Positions 1 to 7,769 of a stretch of DNA of 35,838 bases are shown in pieces. Below the pieces are notes generated by a model. That model did not search any database and had not been told where the DNA came from. It worked only from the letters and a program-made list of their open reading frames with translations. The position numbers and the translations under genes were made by a program. The stretch's first letter is position 1; each line of letters begins with the position of its first letter. Source of the DNA: Saprospiraceae bacterium UBA2329 (GTDB lineage Bacteria > Bacteroidota > Bacteroidia > Chitinophagales > Saprospiraceae); the NCBI GenBank assembly GCA_002344975.1, contig DDUV01000059.1, positions 1-35,838 on the forward strand, read 5' to 3'.

Positions 1-138
1 GTCGGCGGTGGGCGGTGAGCAGTCGGCGGTCGGCGGTGGGCGGTCGGCGGTTGGCGGTGAGCAGTCGGCGGTGGGCGGTGGGCAGTCCCAACCCGGAACG
101 TCGAACCCGAAACCCGGAACCCGAAACGCGGAAACCGA
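1..138. repeat. Degenerate heptanucleotide tandem repeats inside a coding region
   Basis: Positions 1-84 divide exactly into twelve 7-base units of the type GTNGGCR or GTGAGCA (for example GTCGGCG, GTGGGCG). After a 5-base break, positions 90-138 divide into seven units of the type AACCCGR (AACCCGG, AACGTCG, AACCCGA and so on). Read on the other strand, the second array is the GTTYCGG family also found near 27.2 kb and 35.6 kb. The array probably continues left of the window. Confidence 0.9.
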
Positions 139-235
139 CCAACTCCTCCAGATTATGGCCCGCGAGGAGCAAAAAGTACAGCAGCGCCTGCGGAGAGCGG
201 GGGCGGCGCCGCCGAAATCAGCGAAAGACTGGTAG
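2..235 (+). CDS. C-terminal part of a BatC-like (TPR/aerotolerance-type) protein, 5' end outside window
   Basis: The reading frame is open to the left edge of the window, so only the last 77 or so residues are present. The end (residues QLLQIMAREEQKVQQRLRR, then a basic Ala/Pro stretch and a final KDW) resembles the conserved tail of Bacteroidota BatC proteins: TPR proteins of the bat operon, next to von Willebrand factor A proteins, which typically end in a charged helix and a KDW-like terminus. The match is from memory of the family and the TPR part cannot be seen. Before the tail lie about 45 residues of heptapeptide repeats (type GGEQSAV), the translation of a 7-bp DNA repeat; such a low-complexity linker is unusual for this family. 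The gene ends convergently, one base from the end of the phosphodiesterase gene. An alternative is an unrelated protein with a charged C-terminal helix. Confidence 0.5.
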   Translation, partial: SAVGGEQSAVGGGRSAVGGEQSAVGGGQSQPGTSNPKPGTRNAETDQLLQIMAREEQKVQQRLRRAGAAPPKSAKDW

Positions 236-236
236 T

Positions 237-2351
237 TTAATGCAGCACCAATTTCAATGGAGTCAGGCGGGCGTCATGGTCGTCAATGAGCACCCAGTAC
301 AAGCCTTTGGCATATTTCGACAAGTCTATCAGCACCTGCCCCGACACAGGCTGCGCCACAAGCAACTCCCGGCCCAGCGCATCGCGTACGCCCACGCGCC
401 GGATGGAGGCCGCTTCGGCAGCGCTCACTGTGAAGAGGCCCTGCGTAGGATTGGGATACAAAGAATAGGGAGCCGGCGGCTGCATTTCGCTGCTTGCCGA
501 ACACACATCCACCGTGACGGGAAATACCGCCTGCACATTGCATTGCTCTGCGGTAAGACTTCCGGCGCCAGCGGTGTTCCATTGCACGAGTACGGCAGAG
601 GAGTCTGCGCCGCTCAAAATGACGCCATTGGTTACCGACCAGCGAATGGGTTGTAAACCGTTGGTTGTCAATGAATACATTTCCTGTGTATGCTCGCAGG
701 CGAGGGGGCTGCCGCTGATGTGTGGCTGTGGAATTTCTACCCCGACAACGCGGCCGTCCAATTCCCAGGCCTCCTGTACCGGCACGCACAGATGGGCCAG
801 TGCGGTGGTTGCCACATCTACAATTCGAGGCGTGTTGCTGAAATCATAGGTCGTGTCGGGCAGATTCACCGGCTCCCAGTCGGCAGCGTTTCCGTGGTAC
901 AAAGCGTGCCATCCGTTGGGGCCGCTGTCGGCAAGTTGTTGGCCGTTGCCCTCGTTGATGCGCCAGTAGCCTGCCAAATCGGCGTAGTTGGGATGCGAGC
1001 TATGGATGGGCGTACATTGCCAGGCGGCCAGGGTAGCCTCGTTGACGGCGGTTTTCCAGATGCGCACCTCGCTGATGATGCCGTTCATGGCCGATCCGTA
1101 GCCGAGGGTGCCATCTTGCCCTATGCCGAGGGCCAGGGTGTTGTTGATATTGCCTGAAACATGAGCCATATTGGTGCTGCCGTCGGGCATGCCGTCTTTA
1201 AAAAGGCGGAGCAGTCCGTCGCGGTCAAACACGGCGGCCAGATGGTGCCAGCGGTTGTCGGCAATGGCGCTGCCGTTCACATCGGCCCGATTGCTGCCGT
1301 CGCCGATGTTGACTTTCCAGATGTTTTGGTTGTTGAGCGGGGAGGAAATGACGAAACCTTTATTGCTGCCGCTGTTCCAGTTTTTGTTGCCGACAAAAGA
1401 AGGATCGCCTGTCCAGCCGGCGGTTTTGATGCGGAGCTCGATGGTAAAATCCTGAGAGGTTCCAAATTGAAACAAGGCGTTATTGGGCACACTTGCATAA
1501 TCCGTAGCGCCCGCCATGCGCAGCCCCAGGGTGTCGGGCATGCAGTTGGAATTGGTAAGGACGGCAGTTTTGGCCATTTCTGTTGCTGTTCTGCCTGCCT
1601 TGGAGGCGAAGTAAAAGATGTTGCGTTCCACAAAAGAAGCCCCTCCATGCGAAGTGCCGATACCGCCGTGATCGGTACTCCCGATGATGAGCCAATCTTC
1701 CCCGGCATAATTCGGCCGCGATTTCAAAGCAGCCATGATGTAGCCCACAAAACGGTCCACGGCTTCAATGGCGGCCATGTAGGCGGGCACATTCATGGAA
1801 AAACCGCTTGCGTGGCCGGCGTGGTCCACGTCGTCAAATTGCAGAAAAATGACATCCGGATTTTGGTTGCGCAATACATCCACTGCTGCAACGCTCACCA
1901 AGGAATCGGTGGGAGGACTCAGGATGAGGTCAATTCCGCCGCCGCCCACAATTTGGGTATTGATGGGCGCCCAATGGCTGATGGAAACCGTAAACAGACT
2001 GGGATCGAACGCTTCTACCCGTTTCATAAAATGCGGATAATCAGCAAAATGGTTACCAGTAAAGCTGTTGTCCGTCACGCCGTGTTTGTTGCGCCACACG
2101 CCCGTGAGCATAGCCGACCATCCCACGCCGCTCCAGGTGGGTTCTTCGGTAAGGGCATCGTAGCTGTAAACAGACTCGGCGATGAGCGAATCGAGCTGCG
2201 GGGTGTAAGCGGCCCGGAGCGCGTCGTGCCGGCAGCCGTCAATGCCGATGATGAGTACTTTTTGCTGCGCCGATGTCATGGCCGGAATCAGGCAGGCCGC
2301 CATCAGGAAAAGGAACACCAGGCAACGGATATTTTGTGATAAGCTGCTCAT
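237..2351 (-). CDS. Secreted type I phosphodiesterase/alkaline-phosphatase-superfamily protein with LamG domain and T9SS sorting signal
   Basis: A 704-residue modular secreted enzyme. The chosen start (MSSLSQ) puts a signal peptide at residues 1-28, ending near TSAQQ; a longer in-frame start would add 23 unlikely residues. Residues about 30-270 are an alkaline-phosphatase-superfamily domain of the nucleotide pyrophosphatase/phosphodiesterase type: the metal Asp in IGIDGCRHD, a nucleophile region EEPTWSGVGW, and further metal ligands in FDDVDHAGH and STDHGG. Residues about 295-460 are a LamG/concanavalin-like lectin fold (FTIELRIKT, RWHHLAAVFD, ISEVRIW). A beta-rich region follows, and the last 75 residues are a T9SS type A sorting domain (SLYPNPTQGLFTV ... 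GLYWVLI). It is probably exported by T9SS and attached to the cell surface. The hydrolysed phosphodiester or phosphomonoester cannot be named. A promoter-like site lies at 2418-2450. Confidence 0.85.
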   Translation of the reverse strand: MSSLSQNIRCLVFLFLMAACLIPAMTSAQQKVLIIGIDGCRHDALRAAYTPQLDSLIAESVYSYDALTEEPTWSGVGWSAMLTGVWRNKHGVTDNSFTGNHFADYPHFMKRVEAFDPSLFTVSISHWAPINTQIVGGGGIDLILSPPTDSLVSVAAVDVLRNQNPDVIFLQFDDVDHAGHASGFSMNVPAYMAAIEAVDRFVGYIMAALKSRPNYAGEDWLIIGSTDHGGIGTSHGGASFVERNIFYFASKAGRTATEMAKTAVLTNSNCMPDTLGLRMAGATDYASVPNNALFQFGTSQDFTIELRIKTAGWTGDPSFVGNKNWNSGSNKGFVISSPLNNQNIWKVNIGDGSNRADVNGSAIADNRWHHLAAVFDRDGLLRLFKDGMPDGSTNMAHVSGNINNTLALGIGQDGTLGYGSAMNGIISEVRIWKTAVNEATLAAWQCTPIHSSHPNYADLAGYWRINEGNGQQLADSGPNGWHALYHGNAADWEPVNLPDTTYDFSNTPRIVDVATTALAHLCVPVQEAWELDGRVVGVEIPQPHISGSPLACEHTQEMYSLTTNGLQPIRWSVTNGVILSGADSSAVLVQWNTAGAGSLTAEQCNVQAVFPVTVDVCSASSEMQPPAPYSLYPNPTQGLFTVSAAEAASIRRVGVRDALGRELLVAQPVSGQVLIDLSKYAKGLYWVLIDDHDARLTPLKLVLH

Positions 2352-2417
2352 AACGAGTATTTTTAAGAAATGTGAGCATGTCATTTTCACTGCCGGTACG
2401 GGCCGCAAAAAGTCGGA

Positions 2418-2450
2418 CAAAGCTACTTTTTTCTAAAAACATCAGCTCAA
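2418..2450 (-). promoter_or_regulatory. Bacteroidota-type promoter for the phosphodiesterase gene
   Basis: Read on the minus strand, TAGCTTTG (2425 to 2418) fits the -7 consensus TAnnTTTG. A TTG at 2450-2448 lies 22 bases upstream, within the usual -33 spacing. The predicted transcript start is about 60 bases before the ATG at 2351. It sits in the 112-base gap after the DoxX gene, suggesting the two genes are transcribed separately. Confidence 0.5.
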
Positions 2451-2463
2451 AAAAGCTTCTCCA

Positions 2464-2862
2464 TCACTTGTTCCGTACCCATAGGTACAGCGCCGCGCCC
2501 TGCCCGCGATGCAGCCACATAATGGCCGCGCACATCACAAATACGGCTATGGCGAGGCCGAACAACAGCCCTCCGTCGCCATGCGATTCGATGCCGATGA
2601 AGACGAGGTGAGACAAAATGGCGCCGCTCATCAGTCCGATGCCGAGGAATGCCCCCACAAATGCGGTAGTCGGTATGAGCAACAAAATGCCGGTTATCAG
2701 CTCAATGATTCCGGTGCCGATTCTGCCCCAGGGTTCTACGCCGAGCAGGCTGAACAGTTCTACCGATTGCGGGTGCGCGGTGAATTTGAAGTACAGGGTT
2801 TGCAACAAAATGGCGGCGGCGGCCACGCGGAGCAGCCAGGAAAGGATGTTTTGGGTGTTCAT
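2464..2862 (-). CDS. DoxX family membrane protein
   Basis: A 132-residue protein with four predicted hydrophobic segments (about residues 7-24, 45-65, 68-88 and 97-115), the size and layout of DoxX/SURF4-like proteins. The family pattern is visible: a first helix with RVAAAAILLQTLYFKF, then ELFSLLGVEPWGRIGTGIIELITGILLLIP, where the Glu-Pro and the GIIELI helix are typical. DoxX-like proteins are inner-membrane proteins linked in some bacteria to quinone-dependent thiosulfate oxidation or redox stress, but most Bacteroidota members have no assigned role. The start MNTQN was preferred because the longer frame adds a polar, non-conserved leader. The ABC exporter gene is divergent from it. The family call is good; the function is open. 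Confidence 0.8.
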   Translation of the reverse strand: MNTQNILSWLLRVAAAAILLQTLYFKFTAHPQSVELFSLLGVEPWGRIGTGIIELITGILLLIPTTAFVGAFLGIGLMSGAILSHLVFIGIESHGDGGLLFGLAIAVFVMCAAIMWLHRGQGAALYLWVRNK

Positions 2863-3029
2863 TACAAATTTGGTTTTGGGTGTTTTGCCCGGCATTATTG
2901 CCTGACGGTACAAAGGAAATACATCTTTTCAACAGTGCGGCCTCCATTCGTGCCATCTGTCGCGCCCGCAACATCCGCATTAAACTAATGCCGCCATCGG
3001 GTGTTTCCCCAAAAAACTTTCCGAAAACT

Positions 3030-4787
3030 ATGGCAGACAACACAGCGCCCACAAGGAAAATGCCCCTGCTGGGTCGCGTATTGGCATTGGCTAAGCCTTA
3101 TGCCGCGCTTTTTGCCGCCACCACGCTGCTGGCCCTCCTACTGGCGCCCCTGTCGGTACTGCGGCCTTACCTCATCAAGGTGATGGTGGACGAGTACATC
3201 GCCCCGGACAAAGTAGGCCAACTCACTCAAATTGCCATCTTCCTCATCGTGTTGCTCATTGTGGAGGCGGGGCTGCAATATGTGTTCCAATACGGTACTT
3301 CGTGGCTGGGGCAGGGCGTTGTGCGCGATCTGCGGGTGCGCGTTTTTCAACACATTACCAACCTCCGGCTCAGCTACTTCGACCGCACGCCCATCGGCAC
3401 TTCTACCACCCGCACCATCAACGACATAGAAGCCATTAACTCCGTTTTTTCAGAAGGCATCATCACCATCATCGCCGATCTGCTCTCGCTCATCGCGGTG
3501 CTGGGCGTCATGTTTTACACCAGTTGGAAACTCACCTTGGTGTGTATGATTACGCTGCCGTTTCTGGTGGCGGCGGCTTATGTTTTTAAAGAAAAAGTAA
3601 AGGCTTCCTTTCAGGTGGTGCGCAATCAGATTTCCAAAATGAACGCCTTCATGCAGGAACGCATTACGGGCATGCGAATCGTGCAGATTTTCAATGCAGA
3701 AGAGCAGGAAGCCCAACGTTTTCGCGCCATCAATCGCGAATATACCAAGGCCAATCTCGACGCCATTCTGTACTATGCGGTCTTCTTTCCGGTGGTGGAA
3801 ATCATTGCCGCTGCCTCGCTGGGCCTCATGGTGTGGTGGGGCGCCGGCCGCGTGCTGAGCAATGAGGTGACGCTGGGCGCGCTGGTAGCTTTTCCTATTT
3901 ATATCAATATGTTGTTCCGGCCCATCCGAATGTTGGCCGACAAGTTCAATACGCTGCAAATGGGGCTGGTGGCTTCCGAGCGCGTGTTTGCCCTGCTCGA
4001 CCGCAAGGAGTTTATTGCCAATACGGGCAAGCTGAAACCCGAACGTTTCAGGGGTGATCTGACTTTCGAGGATGTGTCTTTTGCTTACAACGACGAGGAT
4101 TTTGTACTGAAGGATGTCAATTTCCACATCTCTGCAGGCCAAACCCTCGCCATTGTGGGCAGCACCGGCTCCGGCAAAACCACTACCATGAGCTTGCTCA
4201 CGAGGTTTTACGACATTCAGCAGGGCCATATCAAGGTGGACGGCCACGACATCCGCGACTACGAGTTGCACGCCTACCGCCGCCGCATTGCGCTGGTGCT
4301 GCAAGACGTGTTCCTCTTTTCCGGCACGGTGATGGAAAATATTACCCTGCGCGATGCGTCCATCTCGCGCGAACGGGTCATCGAGGCGGCACAAATGATC
4401 GGCGCTCATGAGTTTATTGAAAAAATGCCCGGCGGCTACGAGTATCAGGTCATGGAGCGCGGGGCTACGCTGAGCATGGGGCAGCGCCAACTCATCTCCT
4501 TTGTGCGCGCTTTGGTTTTCGATCCCGACATTCTCATCCTCGACGAGGCCACTTCTTCCATTGACCCCGAAACGGAGTCGGTCATTCAGTTTGCCATCGA
4601 AACGCTGATTGCCAAACGCACGTCCATCATCATTGCGCACCGCCTCAGCACCATCCGCCATGCCGACAAGGTGCTGGTGTTGGACAAAGGGCAGGTGGAG
4701 GAGTTCGGCTCGCACGATGAGTTACTCCAAAACGAGGACGGCGCTTACCGCAGGCTGTACGAGATGCAGTTTTTGGAGCCGGCGTGA
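3030..4787 (+). CDS. ABC exporter half-transporter (MsbA/MDR-like), fused membrane and ATPase domains
   Basis: A 585-residue half-transporter with a six-helix type I exporter membrane domain (about residues 20-320) followed by an ATPase domain. In the ATPase domain Walker A is GSTGSGKT (residues 377-384), the signature is LSMGQ (481-485, a common variant of LSGGQ), Walker B is ILILDE (501-506, catalytic Glu506), and the H-switch is His537 in AHRLSTI. It should work as a homodimer or heterodimer exporting a lipid, lipid-linked sugar or drug. The MADNTAP start gives the usual family length; a frame opening at 2880 would add a non-conserved leader. The neighbouring lipid A gene waaA, convergent with a 3-base gap, makes a lipid flippase role plausible, but the substrate cannot be read from sequence. 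Confidence 0.9.
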   Translation: MADNTAPTRKMPLLGRVLALAKPYAALFAATTLLALLLAPLSVLRPYLIKVMVDEYIAPDKVGQLTQIAIFLIVLLIVEAGLQYVFQYGTSWLGQGVVRDLRVRVFQHITNLRLSYFDRTPIGTSTTRTINDIEAINSVFSEGIITIIADLLSLIAVLGVMFYTSWKLTLVCMITLPFLVAAAYVFKEKVKASFQVVRNQISKMNAFMQERITGMRIVQIFNAEEQEAQRFRAINREYTKANLDAILYYAVFFPVVEIIAAASLGLMVWWGAGRVLSNEVTLGALVAFPIYINMLFRPIRMLADKFNTLQMGLVASERVFALLDRKEFIANTGKLKPERFRGDLTFEDVSFAYNDEDFVLKDVNFHISAGQTLAIVGSTGSGKTTTMSLLTRFYDIQQGHIKVDGHDIRDYELHAYRRRIALVLQDVFLFSGTVMENITLRDASISRERVIEAAQMIGAHEFIEKMPGGYEYQVMERGATLSMGQRQLISFVRALVFDPDILILDEATSSIDPETESVIQFAIETLIAKRTSIIIAHRLSTIRHADKVLVLDKGQVEEFGSHDELLQNEDGAYRRLYEMQFLEPA

Positions 4788-4790
4788 ATG

Positions 4791-6038
4791 CTACAATCCC
4801 GGCCGGCCTAAAATCTTCTGCGTAGCGCCGGCATTGTCGCGCAGATATTGCAAGGCTGCCTGGCGTGCCTGCCTGCGATGGTTTTCCTCGGCAAAATGAA
4901 CGATGGCCCGGCAAAAGTCCTCCGCGTTGTTCACCGACACAGCGCCGCCGGTTTGTACCATTTCTACGGCTTCCCTGAATTTTTTGTATTTCGGACCAAA
5001 GATGACCGGCAGCCCGAATGCCATGGGTTCCAGCGTGTTGTGAATGCCCGCGCCGAATCCGCCGCCGATGTAGGCGAGGTCGCCGTAGCGATACAGGGCG
5101 TTGAGCATCCCGATGTTGTCAATGAGTAAAACCGCCTGTGGAAGGGGTTGCGCAGGGTTGATGGCTGAAAACCGCACCGATTCTGCGGGCAGCAACGCCT
5201 CCATGCGCCGGAGATTGGACTCCGAAATCTGGTGCGGCGCGATGATGAATTTCCAGCCGGGCAAGAGATTTTCCCGCAACAAAACGGCCAGCAATTCCTC
5301 ATCGGGTGGCCAGGTGCTGCCGGCAATGAAGACCTTATGTCCGGCGGTAAAATGCTTCACGATTTCTATCTCCCGGCCTTCTTCGGCAATGCTCACAACC
5401 CGGTCCACGCGGGTATCTCCTGCGATGCTACACCGCTGAATGCCATGTCGTTGTAACAATTCCATGGAAGCGGCATCCTGCACGAAGATGTGCCGAAATT
5501 CCGACAAGGCCTTTTTCCAGAGGCTGCCGTACCCTTTGAAAAAAATCTGTCCGGGTCGGAAAACGGCAGAGATGAGCAGCACGGGAATGTTGCGCCGGAA
5601 GAGGGCAAACAAAGTGCGCAGCCAAAACTCGTATTTGACAAAAATGACCCAATCGGGTTGTACCAACTCCACAAAACGACGGGCGGCGCGGGGCGTATCG
5701 GTGGGCAGGTAAGCCACGATGTCGGCGCCGGGGTAGTCTTTGCGGATTTCGTAGCCGGAGGGAGAGAAAAAAGTGAGCAAAATCTGAGTGTCCGAGTGTT
5801 CTTTTCGCCAGGCTTCCAGCACCGGGCGGCCCTGCTCGAACTCACCCAGAGACGCGCAGTGCATCCAGAGCCGGGGCTTGCCGGGACTGAATTTTTCAGC
5901 AATTTCACTTTTGAGACGAGCTTCCCAGGCGGTTCGCCCCTGCACCCATTTGCGGGCTTTGGGGTGAAATACAGCAGCGATGCGCAGGGCGGCCACATAC
6001 AGGGCAATGCCGGCATCGTATAGCCAAAGCAGCAACAT
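4791..6038 (-). CDS. waaA: 3-deoxy-D-manno-octulosonic acid transferase (Kdo transferase)
   Basis: A 415-residue GT30 glycosyltransferase that adds Kdo from CMP-Kdo to the lipid A precursor at the cytoplasmic face of the inner membrane. The N-terminal helix (residues 1-22, MLLLWLYDAGIALYVAALRI) is the membrane anchor. The acceptor-side motif with the catalytic Glu is present as HCASLGE (Glu66). Further GT30 features are QPDWVIFVKYEFW, VLLISAVF, the nucleotide-sugar domain start FIAGSTWPPDEE, and AYIGGGFGAGIHNTLEP in the C-terminal Rossmann domain. Length and domain order match the family (about 410-430). It is the second gene of a two-gene unit, 6 bases after an outer-membrane beta-barrel gene on the same strand. 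How many Kdo residues it adds cannot be told from sequence. Confidence 0.93.
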   Translation of the reverse strand: MLLLWLYDAGIALYVAALRIAAVFHPKARKWVQGRTAWEARLKSEIAEKFSPGKPRLWMHCASLGEFEQGRPVLEAWRKEHSDTQILLTFFSPSGYEIRKDYPGADIVAYLPTDTPRAARRFVELVQPDWVIFVKYEFWLRTLFALFRRNIPVLLISAVFRPGQIFFKGYGSLWKKALSEFRHIFVQDAASMELLQRHGIQRCSIAGDTRVDRVVSIAEEGREIEIVKHFTAGHKVFIAGSTWPPDEELLAVLLRENLLPGWKFIIAPHQISESNLRRMEALLPAESVRFSAINPAQPLPQAVLLIDNIGMLNALYRYGDLAYIGGGFGAGIHNTLEPMAFGLPVIFGPKYKKFREAVEMVQTGGAVSVNNAEDFCRAIVHFAEENHRRQARQAALQYLRDNAGATQKILGRPGL

Positions 6039-6044
6039 GGCGGG

Positions 6045-6797
6045 TCAATAAAATATTTCGCCGGAAGCCTTGCCGACGTAAAAAGGGAGCGTCCAGCCGG
6101 CGCGCAGTCCGATGAGCGCATCGTTGTAGCGGCGGGTATCTTGCGTGCGGGTGTCGTAGTTGAAACTGCGGCGGTTTTGCACCATGCCGTAGCAGGCTTC
6201 CAGTCCGATGAAAAAGTTGATGCGCCCGTCGTTGCTCAGCATTTGATAGCCTGCAAAAGCGTTGAAAGCCAGCCCGTTGCTGAGCCGGTCGTATCCTTTT
6301 TTATAATCGCCGGCCAAGGCGGCCACGCCGCGTTCGGGGTCGTCCTGTATGCGGATTTTATGTTGCAACAAACCTGCGCCCAGCGTGAGCCGGAGGCCGG
6401 AGCGCGTTTCTTTGGCGGACATGGGAAACAGTTTGCCGGCCATGCCTCCGATGTAGTAGCCGCGTTGTTTAAGCGGGATGTCGGCGATGCCCCGGTCGTT
6501 GCCCACGATGAAACCTTCGGCAGTGCGCAGTCCGGCCAATACGTCTGTTTTTACCTGATTGCCAAAGATATAGCCCGATTCCAGGCCAAAGATGAGGTTG
6601 GTTTTATCGGTCATCCATTCGGCGGCAATGCCCACGTTGGTGTTCGAGCCGTAGCGTTCGGAGAGGTCGCCGGCGGGCAACTGAAATGCGTACGAAATGT
6701 GGAAAAGCGCGGCATTGCCTTTGTTGCGGGCGCCGTCCTGGGCGGTGGCGCCAACGAGGCCGATCCAGAAAAATATGATTGCCGATAGTGTGCGCAT
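6045..6797 (-). CDS. Predicted outer-membrane beta-barrel protein of unknown function
   Basis: A 250-residue protein with a clear signal peptide (residues 1-20, MRTLSAIIFFWIGLVGATAQ, cleavage after TAQ). The mature part is made of short alternating polar/hydrophobic strands with Gly and aromatic girdles (NLIFGLESGYIFG, RLTLGAGLLQHKI, INFFIGLEACYG, IGLRAGWTLPFYVG) and ends in Phe-Tyr, as outer-membrane barrels usually do. It resembles the broad porin/OmpA-barrel-like family of Bacteroidota; no catalytic motif is seen. It is followed 6 bases later by waaA, suggesting cotranscription and an envelope role. The MRTLSA start was chosen because it begins the signal peptide; an upstream in-frame start adds 11 residues. 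On the minus strand, a TACCTTTG box at 6821-6814 could be its -7 element. Confidence 0.75.
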   Translation of the reverse strand: MRTLSAIIFFWIGLVGATAQDGARNKGNAALFHISYAFQLPAGDLSERYGSNTNVGIAAEWMTDKTNLIFGLESGYIFGNQVKTDVLAGLRTAEGFIVGNDRGIADIPLKQRGYYIGGMAGKLFPMSAKETRSGLRLTLGAGLLQHKIRIQDDPERGVAALAGDYKKGYDRLSNGLAFNAFAGYQMLSNDGRINFFIGLEACYGMVQNRRSFNYDTRTQDTRRYNDALIGLRAGWTLPFYVGKASGEIFY

Positions 6798-6910
6798 AGC
6801 GTGGTTTTGCGGGCAAAGGTAGGGATTCAAAGATGAAATTCAGCCCTGTTTCGTTATCTGACCAATGCAACTGTTCCCAAACGATACTGTTATCAAAAAA
6901 ACACATCGCT

Positions 6911-7762
6911 ATGATTCGAGTCCTGCCCACCATTGTTTTTGCAATATGTTGTCAAAGCACTGCTCTGGCCGGCATTATTTCGGGTGACACCACACTGTGT
7001 ACCTCTTTTGATATGAGCGAGGGATACGCCGGCTGGCAGTTCAGCGGCATGTTGCAGCGACAGTTGGTTCCTGCCGAGGGCGAAAATTCCAATTTCATTC
7101 GCATCACAGATCGTTTGGGGCCGGTTTCTGCGGGCATTGCCCCGCCGGTTTTTCATGGCGATTGGAGTCTGTGGAACGAGCGGGGTTTTGTCCAATTTGA
7201 CATCAAAATTGAGCCGTCGAACCCCGCCGACACCTTGTTGAGCGGTTACCCTGTACTGTTGTTGAGCGGTCCGGGCGGGAGCGCGCAGATCAACGCCTGG
7301 CCGTCGGATTTGCTATCGGCGATAGGCCAATGGCAGCGACTCAGTTTCGCTTTGAACGAAGCCGATTGGACGATGCTCAGCGGAGATTGGGCCGCTTTGA
7401 TGCAACATGTAACGCGTGTTCAGGTTACTTTGGAGTTCATTTATGGATCGGAAATCGTCTGGTTCGATAATTTTTGCCTGCATCGGCCTGCACTTGAATT
7501 ATTGACTGGAAAGCCAACGGAGGATGACATTCGGGTATTTCCCAATCCTGCTTTTGAGCGAAAAATCACGATCAGTTCTACGGCGCCGTCGCTCGCAGGT
7601 TCTTTGTCGGTGTGGGATATTCACGGAAGAAGAATCGTGTATGTTGCTGATCAAGAGCTGAATGGATATGAATGGGATGGTGGCAGTTTGCCTGCGGGAA
7701 CCTACTTTTTATTGATTCAGCAAAGCGGTCGGCAGGTTCCTGTAAAGGTGATTTTCCAGTAA
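6911..7762 (+). CDS. Secreted protein with laminin-B-like beta domain and T9SS type A sorting domain
   Basis: A 283-residue protein. Residues 1-20 (MIRVLPTIVFAICCQSTALA) are a signal peptide. Residues about 30-195 form a single beta-sandwich-like domain beginning with a cysteine (TTLCTSFDMSEGYAGW) and ending SEIVWFDNFCLHRP; the pattern of a missing central mass, VQFDIKI and a terminal W/L-DNF motif resembles laminin B (domain IV)/carbohydrate-binding sandwich folds. The last 75 residues are a T9SS sorting domain (VFPNPAFERKITI ... SLSVWDIHGRR ... LPAGTYFLLI). It probably sits on the cell surface as a binding or adhesion module; no catalytic residues are seen. The glycosyltransferase gene follows after 7 bases, so the two may be cotranscribed although no functional link is obvious. 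Confidence 0.72.
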   Translation: MIRVLPTIVFAICCQSTALAGIISGDTTLCTSFDMSEGYAGWQFSGMLQRQLVPAEGENSNFIRITDRLGPVSAGIAPPVFHGDWSLWNERGFVQFDIKIEPSNPADTLLSGYPVLLLSGPGGSAQINAWPSDLLSAIGQWQRLSFALNEADWTMLSGDWAALMQHVTRVQVTLEFIYGSEIVWFDNFCLHRPALELLTGKPTEDDIRVFPNPAFERKITISSTAPSLAGSLSVWDIHGRRIVYVADQELNGYEWDGGSLPAGTYFLLIQQSGRQVPVKVIFQ

Positions 7763-7769
7763 GGAAGCC

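Noticed and set aside
3450..4715. Long open frame (421 residues) on the strand opposite the ABC exporter
   Set aside because: It is antisense to a gene with intact Walker and signature motifs, has no recognisable domain, and is rich in His/Gln as expected for a shadow frame in GC-rich DNA.
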